Shown in pieces: positions 1-5,509 of a DNA stretch of 6,986 bases (positions within the stretch are counted from its first letter, which is position 1; every line of letters begins with the position of its first letter). The notes under the pieces are model-generated. The model worked only from the letters and a program-made list of their open reading frames with translations, was not told where the DNA came from and made no database searches. The DNA is from an uncultured Clostridia bacterium (GTDB taxonomy: Bacteria; Bacillota; Clostridia; Christensenellales; Borkfalkiaceae), in assembly GCA_946624395.1 (NCBI GenBank), contig CAMORY010000117.1:1-6986 (forward strand), written 5' to 3'. Made by a program: the position numbers and the translations under genes.

Positions 1-93
1 AAACAATAATTCAATTTATCATATCACAATTATAGGTATTATTTCAATATAACCGAAAGTTAAATTTATATTAAGATAATGCTGTGGCAAACC

Positions 94-122
94 TTGAAAA
101 CCTGCCCCCGCTATGTTAAAAT
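94..122 (+). promoter_or_regulatory. Promoter of the tRNA-Leu/tRNA-Thr operon
   Basis: A -35 element TTGAAA (94-99) is separated by exactly 17 bp from a -10 element TAAAAT (117-122). The -10 is preceded by a TG dinucleotide with one spacer base (114-116), which makes it an extended -10. Transcription would start near 129, about 10 nt before the mature 5' end of tRNA-Leu. That fits the short leaders removed by RNase P. The 93 bases to its left are AT-rich and show no gene or other recognisable element. Confidence 0.75.
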
Positions 123-138
123 ATGCAAGCGCACAGAT

Positions 139-225
139 GCCGGTATGGCGGAATTGGCAGACGCAAGGGACTTAAAATCCCTCGGTGGCAACACCGTACC
201 GGTTCAAGTCCGGTCTCCGGCACCA
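139..225 (+). tRNA. tRNA-Leu (anticodon UAA)
   Basis: An 87-nt class II tRNA that decodes UUA. The anticodon TAA is at 173-175, in loop 171-177, closed by the 5-bp stem AGGGA/TCCCT. The long variable arm typical of tRNA-Leu is a 5-bp stem (CGGTG/CACCG, 183-196). The T arm is ACCGG-TTCAAGT-CCGGT (198-214), the discriminator is A222 and CCA is encoded (223-225). The acceptor stem has only five canonical pairs (GCCGG/CCGGC). The two inner positions are T144 opposite T216 and A145 opposite C215, so the base of the stem looks open. Everything else matches a functional tRNA. Confidence 0.95.
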
Positions 226-273
226 GAATATCTGAACGCATATCGAATTTTCGTTTTGCGTTTTCTATTAAAT

Positions 274-349
274 GCTGCTATGGCTCAGCAGGTAGAGCAC
301 GTCCTTGGTAAGGACGAGGTCACCGGTTCGAATCCGGTTAGCAGCTCCA
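274..349 (+). tRNA. tRNA-Thr (anticodon GGU)
   Basis: A 76-nt class I tRNA with all stems perfectly paired. The acceptor is GCTGCTA/TAGCAGC. The D arm GCTC...GAGC spans 283-298. The anticodon stem CGTCC/GGACG encloses loop 305-311 with anticodon GGT at 307-309. The T arm is ACCGG-TTCGAAT-CCGGT (322-338). The discriminator is T346 and CCA is encoded (347-349). It reads ACC and ACU codons. It lies 48 bp after tRNA-Leu with no promoter of its own visible, so the two are probably cut from one precursor. Its last 21 bases recur at 470-490. Confidence 0.97.
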
Positions 350-354
350 CTTTA

Positions 355-389
355 CCCCTTTTGCAAAAAAGCAAAAGGGGCTTTTTATT
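355..389 (+). terminator. Intrinsic terminator of the tRNA operon
   Basis: A perfect 10-bp stem CCCCTTTTGC/GCAAAAGGGG (355-364 with 371-380) has an A6 loop and is followed by CTTTTTATT. It begins five bases after the CCA end of tRNA-Thr, so it should end the two-tRNA transcript. Confidence 0.9.
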
Positions 390-486
390 GCTGCTAACCG
401 GTTGGCGAAATATGAACGCGATTGACGCTAACGCGCAACAATCGCTATTCCGTCGCTTTCAGCTCCTTACGAATCCGGTTAGCAGC
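390..486. repeat. 12-bp inverted repeat derived from tRNA-Thr
   Basis: GCTGCTAACCGG at 390-401 is the exact reverse complement of CCGGTTAGCAGC at 475-486 and also of 334-345 inside tRNA-Thr. The enclosed 73 bases contain a nested hairpin: GCGATTG (418-424) pairs with CAATCGC (439-445), and an inner CGC/GCG pairs at 426-428 and 433-435. No open reading frame is supported inside. The segment starts right after the tRNA terminator, so it may not be transcribed from the tRNA promoter. Confidence 0.55.
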
Positions 487-513
487 TCCAGCGTCGCGGC
501 ACGACGATTTAAA

Positions 514-543
514 AAACGGTTGACAAAATTTTGTCAACCGTTT
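514..543 (-). terminator. Perfect palindrome with U tract, likely gyrA terminator (distal)
   Basis: A 30-bp perfect palindrome is centred between 528 and 529, with arms AAACGGTTGACAAAA and TTTTGTCAACCGTTT. On the minus strand the right arm runs into a T6 tract (516 down to 511) followed by AAATCG, which is a classical intrinsic terminator for transcripts arriving from gyrA. On the plus strand it is followed by CCTTTTA, so it could also work in reverse. Its core sequence is shared with the hairpin at 620-656. Confidence 0.75.
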
Positions 544-554
544 CCTTTTACGTC

Positions 555-609
555 GGCTCCTCCTCTTTCCCAAAAAATCTTCTGCTTTGCAAAATCTTTT
601 TCGGGAGCC
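555..609 (-). repeat. Long imperfect hairpin between the two terminators
   Basis: GGCTCC (555-560) pairs with GGAGCC (604-609). Inside, AAAAAATCTTCTGC (572-585) pairs imperfectly with GCAAAATCTTTTT (589-601) around a TTT loop, with bulges and a few mismatches. As minus-strand RNA this would be a long, interrupted stem. I do not recognise an RNA family. It may be a degenerate terminator or part of a dispersed palindromic repeat. Confidence 0.45.
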
Positions 610-619
610 CTATTTATAA

Positions 620-656
620 TAAGCGGCGGTTGACAAAAATTGTCAACCGCCGCTTA
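620..656 (-). terminator. gyrA-proximal hairpin, probable terminator
   Basis: A perfect 17-bp stem (620-636 with 640-656) has an AAA loop and a GC-rich base, AAGCGGCGG/CCGCCGCTT. It begins 14 bases past the gyrA stop codon. The minus-strand tail is ATTATAAATA, a poor U tract. On the plus strand the tail AATTGTTTTTT is better. It may stall or partly terminate gyrA transcription, with the 514-543 palindrome as the efficient stop. It may also protect the mRNA 3' end. Confidence 0.65.
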
Positions 657-670
657 ATTGTTTTTTAACA

Positions 671-3178
671 TTATTCAATAGGTGTTTCAGTTTCTTCCGT
701 TTCGTCCTCTTCTTCGGACTTGGGCGTTATTGCAAGGCGCGAAACACGGCTGTCTTCTATTCTCATTACCTTAACGCCCTGCGTTGCCCTGCCGATTTTA
801 CTTATATCGCTGGACGCAACTTTTATGATAGTACCGTTTTCGGAAATTATCATTAAATCTTCGTCTCTAGAGACGAGTTTAAGGCTTACGAGTTTGCCCG
901 TCTTTTCGGTAAATACGCCCGCTTTAATACCTTTGCCGCCCCTTGACTGCAAGCGGTAATCTTCTATATCCGAACGCTTACCGTAGCCCTTTTCGGTCAT
1001 GGTTATAACTTCGCAATCGGGCTTAATTACCGACATATCGACGAGTTTATCGTCTTCCGCTATATCCATACCGCGAACGCCCATAGTATCCCTACCAGTC
1101 GCTCTAACGTCGCTTTCGTTAAACCTTATGCACTTACCTTCTTCGGACGCCATAATTATTTCGTCGTTGCCGTTTGTTAAGCCCACAGAAATCAAATCGT
1201 CGTCTTCACGAATATTTATGGCGATTTTACCGACTTTACGGATATTTGCATACTCTTCCAAAGAAGTCTTTTTGATAAGACCGCTTTTGGTTGCCATAAC
1301 GATATAGCCCGTCGCATCCTTTTTAAGCGGAAGCATAGCGCAAACTTTTTCGCCGTCGGCAAGTTGCAACAGGTTGACTATCGCCCTGCCGCGCGCCGTC
1401 CGTTGCGCTTCGGGAATAAAGAAGCACTTAAGGCTGTACACCCTGCCCTTATCCGTAAAGAACAGAATATCGTCGTGCGTGGACGTGATAAACATATTCT
1501 CCACAAAGTCTTCTTCTTTGGGCTTGTGCGCGGTAATACCCCTGCCGCCGCGGCGCTGGGTTCTGTATTCCGAAACGGGAACGCGCTTAACGTAGCCGAA
1601 ATGCGTAAGACTTACTACAACGTCTTCTACGGGTATCATATCGGCAATATCTATATCGCCGTAATCGTAGGAAAGTTCGGTCTTTCTCGGCGAAGGATAT
1701 TTCGCCTTTATTTCTTCCATATCGCCTTTAACTATCGCGTTGACGCGCCACTCGTTGGCAAGAATATCTTTTAAATCGGCTATGGTTTTATCAAGCAATT
1801 CGAGTTCTTCTTTAAGTTTTTCAACTTCCATACTCGTAAGCCGCTGCAATCTCATTTCAAGTATCGCGTTAGCTTGCTTGTCGGATAAGTCGAATTCTTG
1901 TATCAACGCTTCCGCCGCGGAGTTTTTGTCGGCGGACTTTTTGATTATCTCTATAACTCTGTCTATATTATTAAGCGCAATTACAAGCCCTTTTACGATA
2001 TGTTCGCGTTCTTCAGTTTTTGCCAAGTCGTATTTGGTTCTTCTTACGATAACTTCTTTCTGGTGCGCAATATAATGCTGTAATATCTCTTTAAGCCCCA
2101 AAACTTTAGGCTCGCCGTCCACGAGCGCCAAAAGAATTATACCGTCTTTAACCTGTAAATTCGTATGTTTGAATAAAGTATTTAAGACGACTTGCGCGTT
2201 AGCGTCCTTTTTAAGGTCTATGACCATACGCATACCGTGCCTGTCGGATTCGTCTTTAATATCGCTTATGCCTTCTATTCTCTTATCCTTGACCATATCG
2301 GCTATAGTCTTAATAAGAACGGCTTTATTGACCTGATAGGGCAATTCGGAAACGACAATTCTTTCTCTCGTGCCGTTATTAAATTCTTCTATTTCGGTTT
2401 TGGCGCGGAGAACGAAACCGCCCCTGCCCGTAGCGTACGCCTGTTTAATGCCCGCTCTCCCCATTAAAACGCCGCCCGTAGGATAATCGGGCGCGGGGAT
2501 ATATTCCATAAGTTCTTCTACGGTAATATCGGGATTATCAATGATTGCGATACACGCGTTCAAACACTCCGCAAGGTTATGCGGCGGAATATTCGTTGCC
2601 ATACCTACGGCTATACCGTCCGAACCGTTGACTAAAATATTCGGAAAACGCGACGGCAAAACCACAGGCTGCATTTCGGTATCGTCAAAATTCGGATAGA
2701 AATCCACCGTGTCTTTGTCGATTTCCTTAAGCATCTCGTCGGAAAGGCGCGAAAGCCTTGCTTCGGTATACCTGTACGCCGCGGCGGGGTCGCCGTCGAC
2801 CGAACCGAAGTTCCCGTGCCCGTCAACGAGCGGGAAATTTATGGAAAAGTCCTGCGCTAAACGCACTACCGCGTCGTAAACAGAACTGTCGCCGTGCGGG
2901 TGGTATTTACCTAAAACGTCGCCGACGATTTTAGCGCACTTTCTGTACGCTTTATCGCTGGTTAAGCCCGCTTCGTGCATAGCGTAAAGAATACGCCTGT
3001 GAACGGGTTTTAACCCGTCCCTTACGTCGGGAATAGCGCGGGAAACGTTGACCGCCATAGCGTATGCGATAAAAGATTTTTTTACTTCTTCGTCGACTTC
3101 TACGTTAATAAGTTTGGTTTTTTCAAGCGTCGACTGGAATTCGGCGGTAAGTTCCGCGCTGTTTTCTTTTCTAATCAT
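671..3178 (-). CDS. gyrA: DNA gyrase subunit A
   Basis: Encodes the 835-aa breakage-reunion subunit of cytoplasmic DNA gyrase, which with GyrB introduces ATP-dependent negative supercoils. The N-terminal domain has RAIPDVRDGLKPVHRRILYA (47-66) and the catalytic tyrosine Y137 in YRYTEARL, equivalent to E. coli Tyr122. Ser98 and Asp102 match E. coli Ser83 and Asp87, so the usual quinolone-resistance positions are wild type. A helical coiled tower and C-gate region follow (about 365-495). The C-terminal beta-pinwheel (about 515-817) opens with a GyrA box QRRGGRG (541-547), which marks it as GyrA rather than ParC. The protein ends in an acidic Glu-rich tail (821-835). The start has AGGAG 10 nt upstream, directly after the gyrB stop, 15 bp away. 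YAMAVNVSRA replaces the common YAMSVIVSRA. Identification is firm. Confidence 0.98.
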   Translation of the reverse strand: MIRKENSAELTAEFQSTLEKTKLINVEVDEEVKKSFIAYAMAVNVSRAIPDVRDGLKPVHRRILYAMHEAGLTSDKAYRKCAKIVGDVLGKYHPHGDSSVYDAVVRLAQDFSINFPLVDGHGNFGSVDGDPAAAYRYTEARLSRLSDEMLKEIDKDTVDFYPNFDDTEMQPVVLPSRFPNILVNGSDGIAVGMATNIPPHNLAECLNACIAIIDNPDITVEELMEYIPAPDYPTGGVLMGRAGIKQAYATGRGGFVLRAKTEIEEFNNGTRERIVVSELPYQVNKAVLIKTIADMVKDKRIEGISDIKDESDRHGMRMVIDLKKDANAQVVLNTLFKHTNLQVKDGIILLALVDGEPKVLGLKEILQHYIAHQKEVIVRRTKYDLAKTEEREHIVKGLVIALNNIDRVIEIIKKSADKNSAAEALIQEFDLSDKQANAILEMRLQRLTSMEVEKLKEELELLDKTIADLKDILANEWRVNAIVKGDMEEIKAKYPSPRKTELSYDYGDIDIADMIPVEDVVVSLTHFGYVKRVPVSEYRTQRRGGRGITAHKPKEEDFVENMFITSTHDDILFFTDKGRVYSLKCFFIPEAQRTARGRAIVNLLQLADGEKVCAMLPLKKDATGYIVMATKSGLIKKTSLEEYANIRKVGKIAINIREDDDLISVGLTNGNDEIIMASEEGKCIRFNESDVRATGRDTMGVRGMDIAEDDKLVDMSVIKPDCEVITMTEKGYGKRSDIEDYRLQSRGGKGIKAGVFTEKTGKLVSLKLVSRDEDLMIISENGTIIKVASSDISKIGRATQGVKVMRIEDSRVSRLAITPKSEEEDETEETETPIE

Positions 3179-3188
3179 TTTCGCGTTT

Positions 3189-3193
3189 CTCCT
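3189..3193 (-). promoter_or_regulatory. gyrA ribosome binding site
   Basis: AGGAG on the minus strand, immediately after the TAA stop of gyrB and 10 nt before the gyrA ATG. Its position ties gyrA translation to the end of gyrB on the same mRNA and supports the chosen start at 3178. Confidence 0.8.
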
Positions 3194-5104
3194 TTAAATA
3201 TCAAGGTCTTTTACGAGTTTGGCGTTCTGTTCGATAAATTCACGCCTTAGTTCCGGATCGCCGCCCATAAGCCTGTTGAAAGTATCGTTGGCTTCGACCG
3301 CGTCTTCCATTGAAACTTTAAGCATAGTTCGCGTTTCGGGGTTCATAGTCGTGTTCCACAGTTGGTCGGGGTCCATTTCGCCCAAACCTTTGTAGCGCTG
3401 AATATCGCACTTACCCACTTCCGCAAGATATTCCTGTAATTCTTTATCCGAATAAAGGTATCTGTCGACTTTGTTTTTAGTCGCCTTATATAGCGGCGGT
3501 TGGGCGATATATACGTGCCCGTTTTCCACCAGCGGGCGCATAAAGCGGAAAAAGAACGTCAAAAGCAAAATACGTATGTGGCTACCGTCCACGTCCGCGT
3601 CGGTCATACATATTATTCTGTCGTAGCGGAGTTTGCTTTCGTCGAAATCGTCCTGAATACCCGCGCCGAAAGCCGTTATCATACTCTTTATCTCTTCATT
3701 TTCGAGAACGTGGTTAAGCCTTGCCTTTTCCACGTTAAGAATTTTACCGCGGAGCGGTAAAATCGCCTGAAAACGCCTGTCCCTGCCCGATTTCGCGCTG
3801 CCGCCTGCGGAATCGCCTTCGACTAAAAAGATTTCACAGAATTTGGGGTTTTTGTCCGAACAGTCGGCAAGTTTCCCTGGGAGCGTAGTGGATTCCAGCG
3901 CGCCCTTTCTTCTCGTGCTTTCGCGGGCGAGCCTTGCCGCCTCCCTTGCGCGTTGCGCGGTCAAGCATTTAAGCAGTATTTCTCTCGCTTTGGCGGGGTT
4001 TTCTTCTAAAAACGCACCGAAATGCTCGTTCATCGCTTTTACGACGAAATTACGCATCTCCGAATTACCGAGTTTGGTTTTGGTCTGCCCTTCGAACTGC
4101 GGGTCGGTAAGTTTAACCGACACGACGGCGACAAGCCCTTCTCTCGTATCTTCGGAAGAGACCTTTTCGTCCCCCTTAAACGCGTTTATCTTTTTACCCG
4201 CGTCGTTTATTATACGGGTAAGCGCGTTCTTAAACCCTTCTAAATGTGTGCCGCCTTCTTCGGTATTTATATTGTTTGCGAACGCGTAAACCGTTTCGCT
4301 GTAAGTGTCTGTGTACTGCATAGCGATTTCCACTTCCGTATCGCCGTAAAACACGTCGAAATACACGGGTTTATCGAATATCGCACCTTTATTGCGGCTT
4401 AAATCTTCCACGAAATGCGCTATACCGCCTTCGTAATAGAAGGTGTCTTCATGTTCCCGCTCGGCACGCTTATCGATAAGTTTTATCGTAAGCCCCTTGT
4501 TAAGGTACGCAAGTTCGCGCAGACGGGTTTTAATGGTATCGTAATTGAATTCGGTAGTTTCAAAAATCTCGGCATCGGGCATAAACGAAACCCAAGTGCC
4601 CGTAAAGTCCGCGTCGCCGACTACCGCCAACCTGTCCTGCGGAATACCGCGTTTATATTCCTGACGGAATTTTTTGCCTTTCTGATAGACTTCGACGGTA
4701 AGCCACGAAGAGAGCGCGTTTACGACCGAAAGTCCGACGCCGTGAAGTCCGCCCGAAATTTTATATCCGCCACCGCCGAATTTGCCGCCCGCGTGGAGTT
4801 TAGTTAAAACGACTTCGACCGCAGACACTTTTTCGGTATGGTGAATATCGGTAGGAATTCCCCTGCCGTTATCTTTGACGGTGCAAGAACCGTCGCCGTT
4901 TATCTGCACGGTAATGGTATCGCAAAAGCCGGACAGCGCTTCGTCGATAGAGTTGTCGACAATTTCCTGTACCAGATGATGCAGCCCCCTTACGTCGGTA
5001 GAACCGATATACATCCCCGGTCTTTTACGTACGGGGTCAAGCCCTTCTAAAACCTGAATCTGGCTTTCACCGTAGTTCGAACGTGATACAGCGTTATCTT
5101 CCAT
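3194..5104 (-). CDS. gyrB: DNA gyrase subunit B
   Basis: Encodes the 636-aa ATPase subunit of DNA gyrase, which drives strand passage in the A2B2 complex. The GHKL ATPase domain has RKRPGMYIGS (27-36), the catalytic-base Glu47 in QEIVDNSIDEA, Asp78 in DNGRGIP, and the ATP lid GGLHGVGLSVVNALS (118-132). Arg147 aligns with E. coli Arg136, which is important for aminocoumarin binding. The transducer domain occupies about 225-400. The TOPRIM domain has EGDSAGGS (429-436), with PLRGKILNVEKAR (450-462) and metal-binding DADVD (502-506). The tail has QRYKGLGEMDPDQLW (569-583). The length is that of the short form without the proteobacterial insertion. The ATG has an AGGTGA site only 3 nt upstream. 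It is first in the operon, ahead of gyrA. ParE is unlikely given the neighbouring gyrA. Confidence 0.98.
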   Translation of the reverse strand: MEDNAVSRSNYGESQIQVLEGLDPVRKRPGMYIGSTDVRGLHHLVQEIVDNSIDEALSGFCDTITVQINGDGSCTVKDNGRGIPTDIHHTEKVSAVEVVLTKLHAGGKFGGGGYKISGGLHGVGLSVVNALSSWLTVEVYQKGKKFRQEYKRGIPQDRLAVVGDADFTGTWVSFMPDAEIFETTEFNYDTIKTRLRELAYLNKGLTIKLIDKRAEREHEDTFYYEGGIAHFVEDLSRNKGAIFDKPVYFDVFYGDTEVEIAMQYTDTYSETVYAFANNINTEEGGTHLEGFKNALTRIINDAGKKINAFKGDEKVSSEDTREGLVAVVSVKLTDPQFEGQTKTKLGNSEMRNFVVKAMNEHFGAFLEENPAKAREILLKCLTAQRAREAARLARESTRRKGALESTTLPGKLADCSDKNPKFCEIFLVEGDSAGGSAKSGRDRRFQAILPLRGKILNVEKARLNHVLENEEIKSMITAFGAGIQDDFDESKLRYDRIICMTDADVDGSHIRILLLTFFFRFMRPLVENGHVYIAQPPLYKATKNKVDRYLYSDKELQEYLAEVGKCDIQRYKGLGEMDPDQLWNTTMNPETRTMLKVSMEDAVEANDTFNRLMGGDPELRREFIEQNAKLVKDLDI

Positions 5105-5140
5105 ATTTCACCTATATTTTAAATAAATTTTAACTTAATA

Positions 5141-5169
5141 AGTATAACATATAATAATATTATTTACAA
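5141..5169 (-). promoter_or_regulatory. gyrBA promoter
   Basis: Read on the minus strand: -35 TTGTAA (5169-5164), a 17-bp spacer, and -10 TATACT (5146-5141), with TG and one base before the -10 making it extended. Transcription would start near 5134, giving a leader of about 30 nt. The surrounding 5105-5190 is almost entirely A/T. Gyrase promoters in several bacteria are activated by DNA relaxation. That this one behaves so is inference only. Confidence 0.7.
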
Positions 5170-5287
5170 GTATATATTTAAAATAAATACCGTGTTTTTG
5201 AAAAAAAATAAACGGCGATTTGTGTTTTTGCGTATAAAAAACCCGAATAGGCAAACACTGTCTTTATAAATCTGACGGAGAATTATT

Positions 5288-5434
5288 ATGACGGAATGTA
5301 AAAATTGTAAAAAACACTTTGACAGTTATATGATGACCTGCCCAAACTGCGGCGCAACCATTTGCCCTACTTGCGCAAACGGAACGCAGAATATTTGCCC
5401 TTACTGCTACTCTACTCTTGATTTTTTGATTTAA
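5288..5434 (+). CDS. Small protein with four CxxC pairs (putative double zinc ribbon)
   Basis: A 48-aa cytoplasmic protein I cannot assign to a named family. Eight of its residues are cysteines, arranged as four CxxC pairs: C4/C7 (CKNC), C18/C21 (CPNC), C26/C29 (CPTC) and C37/C40 (CPYC). This is enough for two tetrahedral Zn sites, as in minimal zinc-ribbon or rubredoxin-like knuckles. An iron-bound form is possible. The C-terminus is a short hydrophobic tail, STLDFLI. No signal peptide or membrane segment is seen. A clear Shine-Dalgarno GGAG (5277-5280) lies 7 nt before the ATG. A terminator follows the stop by 17 nt. It is divergent from gyrB and convergent with the M50 protease gene. No convincing promoter is seen; a TATAAA at 5233-5238 lacks a -35. 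Coding status is well supported by cysteine spacing, RBS and terminator. Function is unknown. Confidence 0.8.
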   Translation: MTECKNCKKHFDSYMMTCPNCGATICPTCANGTQNICPYCYSTLDFLI

Positions 5435-5451
5435 TATTTTCGGTAAAGCAC

Positions 5452-5495
5452 AAACCAACGCCGCGGCGCAAAACTTTGCGCCGCGGCGTTGGTTT
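5452..5495. terminator. Bidirectional terminator between convergent genes
   Basis: A perfect 20-bp stem (5452-5471 with 5476-5495) has a 4-base loop. Its core GCGCCGCGGCG is very GC-rich within AT-rich flanks. On the plus strand the stem ends in GGTTTTATAT, terminating the small zinc-ribbon gene. On the minus strand it ends in GGTTTGTGC and lies 14 bases past the M50 protease stop, a weaker U tract. One hairpin probably serves both genes. Confidence 0.85.
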
Positions 5496-5509
5496 TATAT
5501 AAATCTAAT

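Larger units (their letters stand above)
329..490. repeat. Duplicated tRNA-Thr 3' end (att-like 21-bp direct repeat)
   Basis: The 21 bases of tRNA-Thr from the T loop through the CCA end (329-349) recur without mismatch at 470-490, in the same orientation, 141 bp downstream. Identity stops abruptly on both sides: T328 versus A469, and C350 versus G491. The portion copied, from the T loop to the 3' end, matches the crossover segment that tyrosine-integrase elements commonly use in tRNA genes. No integrase gene is present, and the interval contains the tRNA terminator. If this is an integration scar, the element has been lost. A partial tRNA duplication is the alternative. Confidence 0.6.
350..670. 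other. Gene-free interval between tRNA-Thr and gyrA
   Basis: These 321 bases carry no credible coding sequence on either strand. They hold, in order, the tRNA operon terminator, the inverted and direct copies of the tRNA-Thr 3' end (390-490), a short hairpin CGTCG/CGACG (492-506), and three larger hairpins that end at the gyrA stop region. The interval separates genes that converge: tRNAs on plus, gyrBA on minus. Confidence 0.8.

Noticed and set aside
390..490. Integron attC site
   Set aside because: The inverted ends do not match the RYYYAAC/GTTRRRY core-site consensus and are explained by tRNA-Thr sequence.
79..633. 184-codon open frame on the plus strand
   Set aside because: It runs through both tRNA genes, the tRNA terminator and the hairpin cluster. 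It has no RBS and no recognisable domain, so it is a chance open frame.
514..656. CRISPR array
   Set aside because: There are only two palindromic copies with different outer arms. The interval is one hairpin-forming segment, not regular spacers.
2632..2826. 64-codon minus-strand frame inside gyrA
   Set aside because: It is an out-of-frame shadow within the conserved breakage-reunion domain.
720..5050. Multiple plus-strand open frames of 60-150 codons
   Set aside because: All are antisense shadows of gyrA and gyrB, with no ribosome binding sites and no family resemblance.
3194..5104. ParE/ParC (topoisomerase IV) instead of gyrase
   Set aside because: The partner subunit carries a GyrA box (QRRGGRG) and a full C-terminal pinwheel, which identifies gyrase.
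5105..5287. Replication origin (oriC) next to gyrB
   Set aside because: The region is AT-rich, but I found no DnaA boxes and no dnaA, dnaN or recF in the window.
5264..5458. 64-codon minus-strand frame opposite the small zinc-ribbon gene
   Set aside because: It is exactly antisense to a better supported gene, starts inside the terminator stem and has no RBS. Its cysteines have no pattern.
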